Shown: in pieces, positions 24,826-33,185 of the stretch
Layout of the letters: every line of letters begins with the position of its first letter
How positions within the stretch are numbered: the first letter of the stretch is position 1
From: Agromyces cavernae
GTDB taxonomy: Bacteria > Actinomycetota > Actinomycetes > Actinomycetales > Microbacteriaceae
NCBI RefSeq assembly: GCF_021044935.1
Contig: NZ_JAJNMP010000003.1
Span: 858,253 to 922,252, forward strand
Direction of reading: 5' to 3'
DNA: 64,000 nucleotides
Notes under the pieces: generated by a model
Told to the model about the DNA's origin: nothing
Database searches by the model: none
What the model saw: the letters and a program-made list of their open reading frames with translations, nothing else
Program-made: the position numbers and the translations under genes

Positions 24826-25836
24826 ATGCTCGACGTGAGACGCCTGCGCCTGCTCGTCGAACTGAGCCAGCGCGGCACGCTCGCGGCCGTCGCCGAAGCG
24901 CTCTCGTACAGCCCCTCGTCGGTGTCGCAGCAACTCAGCCAGCTCGAGCGCGAGGCGGGCGTGCCGCTGCTCGTGCAGGCGGGTCGTCGCGTGCAGCTGA
25001 CCCCGCAGGCGCTTGTTCTCGTCGAGCACGCGCGGGCGATCCTCGACCGGCTCGAAGAGGCCGAGTCCGACGTCGCCCGGTCGCTCACCGCGGTGGGCGG
25101 CACCGTGCGCATCGCTGTGTTCCAATCGGCCGCGCACGCCGTCGTTCCGCAGGCGCTCACGCTGCTGCGTGTCGAGCACCCCGGCTTGCGCGTGGAGATC
25201 ACCGAGCGGGAGCCCGAGCTCGCGCTCTTCGACGTCGCCGCGCGCGACTTCGACCTCGTGGTCGCCGAGCAGTACCCGGGCCACACCCGGGCGCACCGGG
25301 CCGATCTCGACCGGGTGCCGCTCGCCGCCGACGCCATCCGCCTCGCACTGCCGCCGCACCCCGCCGCGCGGGTTGAGGAGCGCCCGACGAAGGAGGACGC
25401 GTCTCGAAACCGCCACGGGCAGGCCTCGGGGTTTCGAGACGGCGCTGGCGCGCCTCCTCAAACCACGGGGTCATCTCTCGCGGCGGCGGCGACGCGGCCG
25501 TGGGTGCTCGAACCCGAGGGCACCGCGTCGCGCGACTGGGCCGAGCAGCTCTGCCGCGACGCCGGGTTCGAGCCCGACGTGCGGTTCGAGACGGCCGACC
25601 TCATGGCGCACATCCGGCTCATCCGCTCGGGCAACGCGGTCGGGCTGCTGCCCGATCTCGTCTGGGCGGGCGAGGCGCCGAGCGTGACGCTCGTGGACCT
25701 GCCGGGACATCCGCAGCGCGAAGTGTTCACCTCCACCCGCCATGCCGCGGCTGTCAGGCCGGCCGTCGTCGCGTGTCGCGACGCGCTGGGACGCGCCGCC
25801 CGCGCGACCGCGACCCCGGCCGACGGCACCGCCTGA
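24826..25836 (+). CDS. LysR-family regulator carrying an in-frame repeat insertion
   Basis: A 336-residue LysR-type protein, about 35 longer than usual. The N-terminal HTH is at residues 4-62 (LVELSQRGTLAAVAEALSYSPSSVSQQLSQL is its core) and the substrate-binding domain begins near 93. Residues about 182-213 (RVEERPTKEDASRNRHGQ...) are encoded by a 94-bp inverted repeat (25371-25464), and family-like sequence resumes at PWVLEPEGTASRDWAEQLC. The frame is kept, so the protein could still fold with a surface loop. CGGAGG precedes the ATG. It is divergent from putA and may regulate it. Confidence 0.88.
   Translation: MLDVRRLRLLVELSQRGTLAAVAEALSYSPSSVSQQLSQLEREAGVPLLVQAGRRVQLTPQALVLVEHARAILDRLEEAESDVARSLTAVGGTVRIAVFQSAAHAVVPQALTLLRVEHPGLRVEITEREPELALFDVAARDFDLVVAEQYPGHTRAHRADLDRVPLAADAIRLALPPHPAARVEERPTKEDASRNRHGQASGFRDGAGAPPQTTGSSLAAAATRPWVLEPEGTASRDWAEQLCRDAGFEPDVRFETADLMAHIRLIRSGNAVGLLPDLVWAGEAPSVTLVDLPGHPQREVFTSTRHAAAVRPAVVACRDALGRAARATATPADGTA
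25371..25464. repeat. 94-bp inverted pair of palindromic repeats inside the LysR gene
   Basis: Left unit GGTTGAGGAG...TCTCGAAACC (25371-25411) and right unit GGTTTCGAGACGGCGC...CTCCTCAAACC (25430-25464) face each other. The right unit is clearly related to the 34-bp GGTCTCGATACGGCGC family elsewhere in the window. Confidence 0.8.
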
Positions 25837-25924
25837 GTTCAGCACGTCGGCGCGTTCGCCGACGCGCTGGCGCCGATCACGATTCCCACCCCACATCAAG
25901 GCAACCTCGGCCTACGCTGGGCTC

Positions 25925-26098
25925 ATGGCACGGATGTCTCGTTCCACGACCCGCATCGGCATGGTCCTCGTCGCAGCGGCCGCCGTCATGACGCTCACCG
26001 GTTGCCCGTCGAACGGCGGCTCCGGCGGCGGCATCTACGGACTCGGCGTCGACGCTTCGGTGGTCGTCGTGGAGCTCTCGGCCGGCGCAGGCGGATAG
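25925..26098 (+). CDS. Very small predicted lipoprotein
   Basis: A 57-residue product with an Arg-containing N-terminus, a hydrophobic core (IGMVLVAAAAVMTL) and a lipobox-like LTGC, leaving only about 30 Gly/Ser-rich residues after the Cys. No homologue recognised. It precedes another lipoprotein gene by about 100 bp. Shortness makes it uncertain, but the signal peptide pattern is clear. Confidence 0.5.
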   Translation: MARMSRSTTRIGMVLVAAAAVMTLTGCPSNGGSGGGIYGLGVDASVVVVELSAGAGG

Positions 26099-26200
26099 CG
26101 CAGCGCCGAAGACCCGCGGCGGGCGAACTCGAGCCCGGTCGCGAACTACGACGACCTGATTCCGTGGCGGCGCACAGCCCCTCGGGGCTACCCTGCGACC

Positions 26201-26617
26201 ATGGCTGGAATTCGGAAGATCTCGATCGCCGGCGGGGCCGTGTTCGCCCTGCTCGTGCTGGCGGGTTGCGCCGGCGTCCAAGGCTCGGCGGGGGGCGGCT
26301 CGGTCGACGCGGCCGGCACCTGGGGCGACACGTCCGACTCGACCGCGCCCTCGCTCGAGCTGGCCGACGACGGCAGCCTCAGCGGCACCGACGGCTGCAA
26401 CACGCTCAACGGCTCGTGGAGCGTCGACGAGGCCGACCACGTGCAGTTCGAGGATGTCGCGACGACGCTCATGGCGTGCGAAGGCGTCGACACCTGGCTC
26501 TCGGGCCTGAGCGAGGCGACGGTCTCGGGCGACACCATGACCGTGCTTGGTCAAGACGGCGCCGAGATCGGCACCCTCGAGCGCAGCGGCGGCGGCGACG
26601 CGCCCTCGCTGTACTAG
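26201..26617 (+). CDS. META-domain (HslJ-like) lipoprotein
   Basis: A 138-residue exported lipoprotein. The signal ends in the lipobox VLAGC (Cys23). The mature part contains the META-domain signature LADDGSLSGTDGCNTLNGSW followed by TTLMACEGVDTWL, with the paired Cys typical of that fold. Family roles are in envelope stress but not enzymatic. Its stop overlaps the stop of the convergent VOC gene by four bases (CTAG). Confidence 0.85.
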   Translation: MAGIRKISIAGGAVFALLVLAGCAGVQGSAGGGSVDAAGTWGDTSDSTAPSLELADDGSLSGTDGCNTLNGSWSVDEADHVQFEDVATTLMACEGVDTWLSGLSEATVSGDTMTVLGQDGAEIGTLERSGGGDAPSLY

Positions 26618-27072
26618 TCGAGTTCGGGGTCGAAGCCGACCACCGCTTCTCCGGCAGGTCGCACCTCGTGCATCCACGGCGTGTAACTCACGCCGACGAG
26701 CAGGCCCTCAGGGCTCATGAGGCGCGACGTCGTCTGCCCCCATGGCTCCTCATGCGCGCCGACGAGGATCTCGTGTCCGCCCGCGCGAAGCTCCTCCACC
26801 GCCTCGGCCACGGCCGCCGGCGAAGCGACGTCGAACTCGATCCATGCCTGCGGCACGGGGCGGTCGACCGGCCACTCGGCGGTGCCGAAGGTCGCCTCGG
26901 CGGCCTGGCTGAGCGGCCAGATCGCGAAGGCGTTGACGCCGGGCAGCAGCTCGGTGTGGAAGTAGCCGCTGTCCTCGCTGAAGGGGATGCCGAACGCACC
27001 GCCCCAGAAAGCGGACGAGGCGGCGCCGGCGCCGCTGATGGGACCGAACCCGGCCACGAATGCGATGTCCAT
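26614..27072 (-). CDS. VOC/glyoxalase-superfamily protein
   Basis: A 152-residue cytoplasmic protein with the beta-alpha-beta-beta-beta pattern of VOC domains (FWGGAFGIPFSEDSGYFHTEL, then WIEFDVASPAAVAEAVEELRAGGHEIL and SPEGLLVGVSYTPWM). Metal ligands are not all evident, so it may be a binding protein rather than an enzyme. The ATG at 27072 is used; an upstream TTG is unlikely. It lies downstream of the WYL regulator on the same strand, 43 bp away. Confidence 0.8.
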   Translation of the reverse strand: MDIAFVAGFGPISGAGAASSAFWGGAFGIPFSEDSGYFHTELLPGVNAFAIWPLSQAAEATFGTAEWPVDRPVPQAWIEFDVASPAAVAEAVEELRAGGHEILVGAHEEPWGQTTSRLMSPEGLLVGVSYTPWMHEVRPAGEAVVGFDPELD

Positions 27073-27115
27073 GCGGTAAGCCAACGCCCTGGGGGCGGCA
27101 TCCGCAATGGTGCGC

Positions 27116-28135
27116 TCAGCGCGCCGGGTCGATCACCGGCGGGCCGCCGGCCGCCACGGCCGCCTCCGCGAACCGCTCGCCCTGTTCGGCGAGGAACGCG
27201 AGCACGTCGGGCTCCGCCTCGACCCGATAGCGGATGCCCCGGGGCAGCCACATGAGCGCCAGGAACAGGCTCTCGACGGCGTCGGACTCGAGCGGCCACA
27301 CGCACCGCGTCGGCCCGTCGGCCACGACGTCGCGGCCGTACCACCCGAGGTACTCCGTGAGCTCGGGCGCCGGCATCTCGATTACGGCGCGTGCCCTCAC
27401 GCTGCGCGCCCGCCAGCGCAATGCCCGTTCGACGCGGGTGCGCGCCTCGACGTCGCCCATGGCGCGCGGCTCGAATCGCACGCGGGTCTGGAACACCTCG
27501 CTCATGCGGTCGAGGCGGAAGGTGCGCCAGTCGTCGCGATCGCGGTCCCACGCGAGCAGGTACCAGCGGCGGGCGACCGGCACGAGGCGGTAGGGCTCGA
27601 TCGAGCGAGCGGATGCCTCGCCCGCGGCATCCGTGTACTTGAATCGCAGTCGCTCGGAATCGCGACATGCCAGCGCGAGCAGACCGAGCAGTTCGGCGTC
27701 GACCTCGGGTGCCGGCTGCCCGGTCCCGCCGCCCGCGGTGCCCGCGCCGAGCGTCGCGTGCGACGCGAGCGCGTCGATGCGTCGCCGCAGCGCGGGCGGC
27801 AGCACCTGCTCGATCTTCGCGAGGGCGCTGAGCGTGGTGTGCTCGGCGCCGCGCAAGCCGGCGGTCGCCTGCGAGCGCAGGCCCACCGCGATCGCGACGC
27901 CCTCGTCGTCGGTGAGCAGCAGCGGCGGCAGGCCGGTGCCGGCCTCGAGCCGATAGCCGCCCGCACTCCCCCGCATCGACTCGATGCCGTAGCCGAGGTC
28001 GCGCAGGCGCTCGACGTCGCGCCGCAGCGTGCGCTCGCTCACGCCGAGGCGATCGACGAGGTCGCGTGCCGACCAGTGCCGGTGGCTCTGCAGCAGGGAG
28101 AGGAGTTCGAGGGTTCTCGAGGTCGTCGCAGCCAT
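27116..28135 (-). CDS. WYL-domain transcriptional regulator (YafY/DeoR-like)
   Basis: A 339-residue regulator with an N-terminal HTH (RTLELLSLLQSHRHWSARDL, then GVSERTLRRDVERLRDLG), a central WYL domain (YRLVPVARRWYLLAWDRDR, where the WYL triplet is RWYL) and a C-terminal WCX extension. It is divergent from the ABC exporter genes with 60 bp between starts, and upstream of the VOC gene. WYL proteins bind nucleotides or other small ligands, and the ABC genes are a reasonable but unproven target. Confidence 0.9.
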   Translation of the reverse strand: MAATTSRTLELLSLLQSHRHWSARDLVDRLGVSERTLRRDVERLRDLGYGIESMRGSAGGYRLEAGTGLPPLLLTDDEGVAIAVGLRSQATAGLRGAEHTTLSALAKIEQVLPPALRRRIDALASHATLGAGTAGGGTGQPAPEVDAELLGLLALACRDSERLRFKYTDAAGEASARSIEPYRLVPVARRWYLLAWDRDRDDWRTFRLDRMSEVFQTRVRFEPRAMGDVEARTRVERALRWRARSVRARAVIEMPAPELTEYLGWYGRDVVADGPTRCVWPLESDAVESLFLALMWLPRGIRYRVEAEPDVLAFLAEQGERFAEAAVAAGGPPVIDPAR

Positions 28136-28195
28136 GGCTCAAGTATTGCCTCCATCAGGACAGGAAGTGACCGGATCTCTCGGAAGACTGCAGGT

Positions 28196-29203
28196 ATGAC
28201 GAACCAGACGAACCAGATGATCACCGCACATGGCCTCACGAAGACGTTCCGCTCGAAGGGACAGACCGTCGAGGCCGTCCGTTCCGTCGACCTCTCGGTC
28301 GCCACCGGCGAGCTCGTCGCATTCCTCGGCCCGAACGGCGCCGGCAAGTCGACGACGCTACGCATGCTCACGACCCTGCTGCCGCCGACCGCGGGAGAGG
28401 CGATCGTGGCCGGCTGCGACATCCGCACCGATCCCGCCGGCGTGCGCCGCCGTATCGGCTACGTCGGCCAGGGCAACTCGGGCGGCCACACCCAACGGGT
28501 CCGCGACGAGCTGCATGCGCAGGGCGCGTTCTACGGCATGGGCCGCCGCGAGACGCGGGCACGGTCCGCCGAGCTCATCGAGTCGCTCGAGCTCGCCCAG
28601 GTCGCGAACCGCCAGGTGCAGTCGTTGTCGGGCGGCCAGAAGCGCCGGCTCGACATCGCGCTCGGCCTGATCCACCGGCCCGAGCTGCTGTTCCTCGATG
28701 AGCCGTCGACGGGCCTCGACCCGCACTCGCGCGCGAACCTGTGGGAGCACATCGTCGAGCTTCGCCGGGCGACCGGCACGACGATCTTCCTCACCACCCA
28801 CTACCTCGACGAGGCCGACCAGCTCGCCGAGCGCGTCATGGTGATGGACAACGGCGCGGTCATCGCCGACGACACGGCCGACGCGCTCAAGGGCTCGCTC
28901 GCCGGCGATCGGGTCACGCTCACGTTCGATTCGCCGTCGGATGCCGCGACCGCGGCCGCCCGCATCGGCGGCGAGGTCGACGGGGCCGACGCCCGCGTGG
29001 TCACCGTCACGGCCCCGGGCGGCGATCGGGCCCTGCCCCGGTACATCCGCTCGCTCTCGGACGCCGGCCTCGAGGTCGCCGCGGCGACCCACCGCCAGCC
29101 CACGCTCGACGACGTGTTCCTCGCACTCACGGGCCGCAGCCTGCGCGAGGAGGCCGCGGCGCCCGCGGCATCCGCCGAGGAGCTCGAGACCGCGGCCGCC
29201 TGA
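28196..29203 (+). CDS. ABC transporter ATP-binding protein, DrrA-type
   Basis: A 335-residue ATPase of the antibiotic/daunorubicin-resistance exporter group. Walker A GPNGAGKST is at 45-53, the signature LSGGQ at 144-148, Walker B LLFLDEP at 164-170, and the switch His follows in IFLTTHYLDEADQLAERV. The C-terminal ~100 residues are the DrrA-type accessory domain ending ALTGRSLREE. It acts at the cytoplasmic membrane with the permease encoded 197 bp downstream. The unusually long gap contains tandem and palindromic repeats. Confidence 0.92.
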   Translation: MTNQTNQMITAHGLTKTFRSKGQTVEAVRSVDLSVATGELVAFLGPNGAGKSTTLRMLTTLLPPTAGEAIVAGCDIRTDPAGVRRRIGYVGQGNSGGHTQRVRDELHAQGAFYGMGRRETRARSAELIESLELAQVANRQVQSLSGGQKRRLDIALGLIHRPELLFLDEPSTGLDPHSRANLWEHIVELRRATGTTIFLTTHYLDEADQLAERVMVMDNGAVIADDTADALKGSLAGDRVTLTFDSPSDAATAAARIGGEVDGADARVVTVTAPGGDRALPRYIRSLSDAGLEVAAATHRQPTLDDVFLALTGRSLREEAAAPAASAEELETAAA

Positions 29204-29221
29204 CACGGCCCCCTTTCCTCT

Positions 29222-29303
29222 ACCAACCCCGCCATCCGTCGACCAACCCGCCATCCCCGCCATCCCTCCACCAACCCCGCCATCCCTCCACCAACCCCGC
29301 CAC
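29222..29303. repeat. Degenerate 20-bp tandem repeat
   Basis: Unit ACCAACCCCGCCATCCCTCC in about four imperfect copies (29222, 29242 with an 8-bp expansion, 29270, 29290), immediately followed by the 78-bp palindromic element. Non-coding. Confidence 0.8.
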
Positions 29304-29380
29304 GAAAACAGGAAGACACGCCGCGATGGCACCGAGAACAGGCACGACTCGCCTGTTCTCGCCACGAGTTCCTGTTTTCG
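29303..29380. repeat. 78-bp palindromic element, copy B
   Basis: Same 12-bp inverted ends and same first 21 bases as 15819-15896. The interior differs, and here GAGAACAGGC / GCCTGTTCTC form an internal 10-bp stem. It ends 7 bp before the GAAGGAG ribosome site of the permease gene. Confidence 0.85.
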
Positions 29381-29399
29381 CAACATGAAGGAGCATGAA

Positions 29400-30221
29400 A
29401 TGAACACCATCAGCCCCGCCGCGGCCGACGCCGTCGCGGCCGACCGCCACGCGGCATCCGCTCGCCCGACCGGATTCGTGCACGACACTGCGACCGTCTT
29501 CGTTCGCGAGTCGCGCCCGCTCGTTCGCGACCCGTTCAGCGTCATCTTCTCGCTCGTGCAGCCGCTCGTCTTCCTCGGCCTGTTCGGGCCGCTCCTGGTC
29601 GGCGCGGCGGGCGGCGACGTCGCCGCCACCCTGCAGTGGTTCGTGCCCGGCATCCTCGTGATGGTCGCACTGTTCGGCACTGCCTCGACGGGCGCCAACC
29701 TGCTGTTCGAGATGCAGACCGGCTCGCACGAGCGCACGCTCGTCGCACCGCTCTCCCGCAGTGCCCTGCTCGTCGGGCGCGCGCTGAAGGAGGTCGTTCC
29801 GCTCGTCATCCAAGGCACGATCGTCGTGCTCGTCGCGGTGCCGTTCGGGTTCCGGCTCGACGTGCCGGGCCTCGTCGCCGGCCTTGCAGTGCTCGCCGTC
29901 TTCGGCGTCGGCTTCGGTGCGCTGAGCTACACGCTCGCGCTCGGATGCCGCAACCGCGACTGGATGTTCTGGATGGTGCACCAGACGCTGCTGTTCCCGC
30001 TGATGATCCTCTCGGGCATGCTGCTGCCGCTCGAGGACGGCCCCGCGTGGATGAAGGTCGCGGCCGCGGTGAACCCGCTGAGCTACCTCGTCGGCGCTGA
30101 GCGGGCGCTGCTCGCGGGCGACTTCGGGGCGCCGGCTGTGCTCGGCGGTATCGTCGCCGCGGCCGCGACCTGCGCGATCGGCGTGTTCGTGGGTGTGCGC
30201 GCCATGCGACGCGCCCGCTGA
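29400..30221 (+). CDS. ABC-2 type permease, DrrB-like
   Basis: A 273-residue membrane protein with six predicted helices. The N-terminal 30 residues are hydrophilic, followed by the ABC-2 start region FVRESRPLVRDPFSVIFSLV and the family motif GTASTGANLLFEMQTGSHERTL before the fourth helix. With the upstream ATPase it would form a homodimeric-type exporter for a hydrophobic compound. GAAGGAG lies 6 bases before the ATG. Substrate unknown. Confidence 0.9.
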   Translation: MNTISPAAADAVAADRHAASARPTGFVHDTATVFVRESRPLVRDPFSVIFSLVQPLVFLGLFGPLLVGAAGGDVAATLQWFVPGILVMVALFGTASTGANLLFEMQTGSHERTLVAPLSRSALLVGRALKEVVPLVIQGTIVVLVAVPFGFRLDVPGLVAGLAVLAVFGVGFGALSYTLALGCRNRDWMFWMVHQTLLFPLMILSGMLLPLEDGPAWMKVAAAVNPLSYLVGAERALLAGDFGAPAVLGGIVAAAATCAIGVFVGVRAMRRAR

Positions 30222-30249
30222 CGCGCCCCGCGACGCGCCCACTCGCCCA

Positions 30250-30319
30250 TTCCGGGGGTGCTTTCCTGCCAACTGACGCCGCGTTCGGCGCACTGGACGG
30301 CAGGAAAGCACCCCCGGAA
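30250..30319. repeat. 70-bp near-perfect hairpin element
   Basis: Perfect 21-bp arms at 30250-30270 and 30299-30319 (TTCCGGGGGTGC... and its complement) enclose a 28-nt loop that itself has a CGCCG/CGGCG stem. It lies between the permease and oxidoreductase genes on the same strand and could act as a terminator or be a mobile palindrome. Confidence 0.8.
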
Positions 30320-30343
30320 CAGCTGAGGGCTTACGCTCGATGG

Positions 30344-32047
30344 ATGCCTCAGCCCCACGACGTCGTGATCCTCGGTGGTGGCCACAACGGCCTCACCGCT
30401 GCCGCCTACCTCGCCCGCGCGGGGCGCTCGGTGCTGCTACTCGAACGGGACGACCACCTCGGCGGTGCGGCCGTCTCGGCGCAGGCGTTCGACGGTGTCG
30501 ACGCACGACTGTCGCGCTACTCGTACCTCGTGAGTCTGCTGCCGCAGCGCATCATCGACGACCTCGGCCTCGACATTCGGCTCGTTCGTCGGCGCTACTC
30601 GTCGTACACCCCCGATCCCACCGATCCCGCACGTGGCCTGCTCATCGACAACGAGGCGGGGCCCGAGGCATCCGCCGCCGCCTTCGCACGCGTCGACGCG
30701 GCCGACGATGCCGGGGCCTGGGAGGCGTTCTACGCCGACACCGCACGGCTCGCCGAGCGGCTCTTCCCGACGCTCACCGAGCCGCTGCCGACGCGCGCCG
30801 AGGCGCGAGCCCTCGTGGGCGACGACCGCATCTGGCGGGAGTTCGTCGACCGGCCCCTCGGCGAGACCATCGACGCGCGCTTCACGAACGACCTCGTGCG
30901 CGGTGTCGTCGCGACCGACGGGCTGATCGGCACGTTCACCGACCTCGACGACCCGGCGCTCGACGCGAACCGCTGCTTCCTGTATCACGTCATCGGCGGC
31001 GGCACCGGCGACTGGGATGTCCCGGTCGGGGGCATGGGCGCCGTCACCGGCGAACTCGCCCGGGCCGCGCGCGAGGCCGGCGCCGAGCTCGTCAAGGGCG
31101 CCGAGGTGCTCGGCGTCTCAGGCGAGGGTCACGTGCGGTACCGCCTCGACGGCGCCGAGCACACCGTCACCGCCACGACCGTGCTCGCCAACGTCGCCCC
31201 CGCCGTGCTCGAGCGGCTGCTCGACGCGGGAGCGTCGGCGCCGGCCGCGACCGAAACCGCCGACACGGCGTCGGGCGCAGACGCCACCGCCGTCGCCCCG
31301 GGCGACGAGCCGCCCTTCACCCGCGACGAGTCGATCGCGATCCCCGCCGTCGTGCGCGAGCGGCTGCGCCGGCTCGCCGTGCCCGAAGGCGCGCAGGTGA
31401 AGGTCAACCTGCTCCTCACACGCCTGCCTCGGCTGCGCGACAGCGCCGTCGCGCCTGAGGCGGCGTTCGCCGGCACCTTCCACATCAACGAGCTCGAGAC
31501 ACAGCTCGACCGGGCGTTCGCCACGGCGGCGCGCGGCGAGATCCCCTCACCGCTGCCGTGCGAGATCTACTGCCACACCCTGAGCGACCCGTCGATCCTC
31601 GCACCCGAGCTCGTGGCATCCGGCATGCACACCCTCACCGTCTTCGGACTGCACGCACCCGACCGTCTCGTCGAGCGCTTCGGCAACGACGAACTGCGCG
31701 AGCGTCTGCAGGCGGCCGTCATCGAGTCGCTGGATTCGGTGCTCGCCGAGCCGATCGAGAGCGTGATCGCGACGGATGCCTCGGGCCGGCCGTGTATCGA
31801 GACGAAGACCACGCACGACCTCGAGGCCGCCTTGCGCATGCCCGGCGGCAACATCTTCCACGGGCCGCTGTCGTGGCCCTGGGCCGAAGATGAAGCGCCG
31901 CTCGCGACGTCGGCGGAACGGTGGGGCGTCGCGACGCAGCACGCGCGCATCCTGCTGTGCGGCTCGGGCGCCGTGCGCGGCGGTGCCGTCAGCGGCATCG
32001 GCGGACACAACGCCGCGATGGCCGTGCTCGAGGCATCCCTCGCCTGA
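30344..32047 (+). CDS. FAD-dependent oxidoreductase, PYROXD2/phytoene-desaturase-like
   Basis: A 567-residue flavoprotein. The FAD Rossmann motif VVILGGGHNGLTAAAYLARAG is at residues 7-27 and the second dinucleotide-contact block follows (SVLLLERDDHLGGAAVSA). The C-terminal FAD motif reads LLCGSGAVRGGAVSGIGGHNAA. The order fits the NAD(P)/FAD-dependent group related to carotenoid desaturases, but no carotenoid genes adjoin and the substrate is unknown. A TetR gene follows 86 bp downstream on the same strand. Confidence 0.88.
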   Translation: MPQPHDVVILGGGHNGLTAAAYLARAGRSVLLLERDDHLGGAAVSAQAFDGVDARLSRYSYLVSLLPQRIIDDLGLDIRLVRRRYSSYTPDPTDPARGLLIDNEAGPEASAAAFARVDAADDAGAWEAFYADTARLAERLFPTLTEPLPTRAEARALVGDDRIWREFVDRPLGETIDARFTNDLVRGVVATDGLIGTFTDLDDPALDANRCFLYHVIGGGTGDWDVPVGGMGAVTGELARAAREAGAELVKGAEVLGVSGEGHVRYRLDGAEHTVTATTVLANVAPAVLERLLDAGASAPAATETADTASGADATAVAPGDEPPFTRDESIAIPAVVRERLRRLAVPEGAQVKVNLLLTRLPRLRDSAVAPEAAFAGTFHINELETQLDRAFATAARGEIPSPLPCEIYCHTLSDPSILAPELVASGMHTLTVFGLHAPDRLVERFGNDELRERLQAAVIESLDSVLAEPIESVIATDASGRPCIETKTTHDLEAALRMPGGNIFHGPLSWPWAEDEAPLATSAERWGVATQHARILLCGSGAVRGGAVSGIGGHNAAMAVLEASLA

Positions 32048-32104
32048 GCGCTCGCCGCGCGCGGACTCAGCCGCTCGCCGCGGGCGGCCCAGCCGCTCGC
32101 CACG

Positions 32105-32128
32105 CCACCATACCTTCGCGTACGGTGG
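32105..32128. promoter_or_regulatory. Candidate TetR operator
   Basis: CCACCATAC (32105-32113) and GTACGGTGG (32120-32128) pair at 8 of 9 positions. It ends 5 bp before the TetR start codon. Confidence 0.6.
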
Positions 32129-32133
32129 CAGGT

Positions 32134-32700
32134 ATGTCCACGACTCGGCAACGCTGGCTCGACGAGGGCCTCGCGGTGCTCGCCGTCGAGGGTGAGGCGG
32201 GGCTGCGCATCGACCGCATCGCGTCGCGCCTCGGGCTCACGAAGGGCTCCTTCTTCCACCACTTCGAAGGCGCCCCGGGCTACCGCGAGGCGCTGCTCGA
32301 CGAGTACGAGCGACAGACCCTCGACGCCCTGGCCGACGCGATCGAAGCACGTCGCGGCGGCGACACCCGCAGCACGCTCGCGTGGCTGACCGAGCTCGCG
32401 ACCTCGCAGTCCGAGACGATTCGCCGGCCCGGGCTCGACCTCGCCGTGCGGGCATGGGCGGCGGCCGACCCCGTCGCCCGCGCGACCCAAGCTCGCATCG
32501 ATGCCGCGGTGATCGACGCGTTGCAGGCCGCGTGGCGCCCCGCCGTCGAATCCGATGGGGCGGCTCGAATCGCGGCGCTCGTGCCCTACCTCGTGTCGCT
32601 CGGTGCTGCGATGACGGTGCCGCCCATCGCCCCCGACGAGCTGCGGCGCGTGTACGAGCTGCTGCTCGAGGCGGTGCCCGGCGACGCTGCGTCTCGCTGA
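32134..32700 (+). CDS. TetR-family transcriptional regulator
   Basis: A 188-residue regulator. The HTH lies near residues 5-50 (VEGEAGLRIDRIASRLGLTKG, then SFFHHFEGAPGYREALLDEY). The rest is the variable ligand-binding helical domain. The palindrome at 32105-32128 in its promoter suggests autorepression. The convergent DoxX-like gene has its own palindrome that shares CCATACC, so it may be a second target. Confidence 0.92.
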   Translation: MSTTRQRWLDEGLAVLAVEGEAGLRIDRIASRLGLTKGSFFHHFEGAPGYREALLDEYERQTLDALADAIEARRGGDTRSTLAWLTELATSQSETIRRPGLDLAVRAWAAADPVARATQARIDAAVIDALQAAWRPAVESDGAARIAALVPYLVSLGAAMTVPPIAPDELRRVYELLLEAVPGDAASR

Positions 32701-32704
32701 TCGC

Positions 32705-33067
32705 TCAGAGCACGAAGCTCCAGAGCAGCGTCGCGACGCAGATGACGAGCATGCCCGTCGCGTTCACGAACAGGTTTCGCCCGAAGTCCCGTGCGCGGAT
32801 GTGCATGCCGATCGCCACGACGAAGTAGGCGATGAGGGCCCCGCAGGTGACCGCGCCGAGATAGGGAATCCAGATGCCCGCGATGAGCCCGGCCGCGGCC
32901 GCGAACTTGATGGGCGTCATGATCCACCACCAGCGGCGTGGGAAGTGGACGTCTTCGAAGCACTTCGCCACGAACTCCACCGGCTTGTAGCTGATGATGC
33001 CGTCGACGAACTGGATCGTCGCGAGCACGACGACCGGCCAGATCGGATCGGGATGCAGGCCGCTCAT
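32705..33067 (-). CDS. DoxX-like membrane protein
   Basis: A 120-residue protein with four hydrophobic helices and the DoxX-like blocks FPRRWWWIMTPIKFAAAAGLI and HIRARDFGRN. It is in the DoxX/SURF4-like family of small membrane proteins linked to redox and quinone functions. The ATG at 33067 is used; an ATG at 33079 would lie inside the palindromic operator (33074-33090). It is convergent with the TetR gene, 4 bp between stops. Confidence 0.8.
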   Translation of the reverse strand: MSGLHPDPIWPVVVLATIQFVDGIISYKPVEFVAKCFEDVHFPRRWWWIMTPIKFAAAAGLIAGIWIPYLGAVTCGALIAYFVVAIGMHIRARDFGRNLFVNATGMLVICVATLLWSFVL

Positions 33068-33073
33068 GGTGCA

Positions 33074-33090
33074 TACCATACCGTATGGTA
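33074..33090. promoter_or_regulatory. Perfect 17-bp operator-like palindrome
   Basis: TACCATAC-C-GTATGGTA, 6 bp upstream of the DoxX-like start. It shares CCATACC with the operator of the neighbouring TetR gene. Confidence 0.6.
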
Positions 33091-33185
33091 CGTCATGCGG
33101 CCACCCTCGGTACGTCGGCTACGAGACGCGTACCCGACCGAACTCGTCGACCGTGACGTATCGTGCGCCGCCGCCGAGCCCGGGC

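Noticed and set aside
29222..29303. Tandem 20-bp units considered as a CRISPR array
   Set aside because: Units abut with no unique spacers, are degenerate, and no cas gene is nearby.
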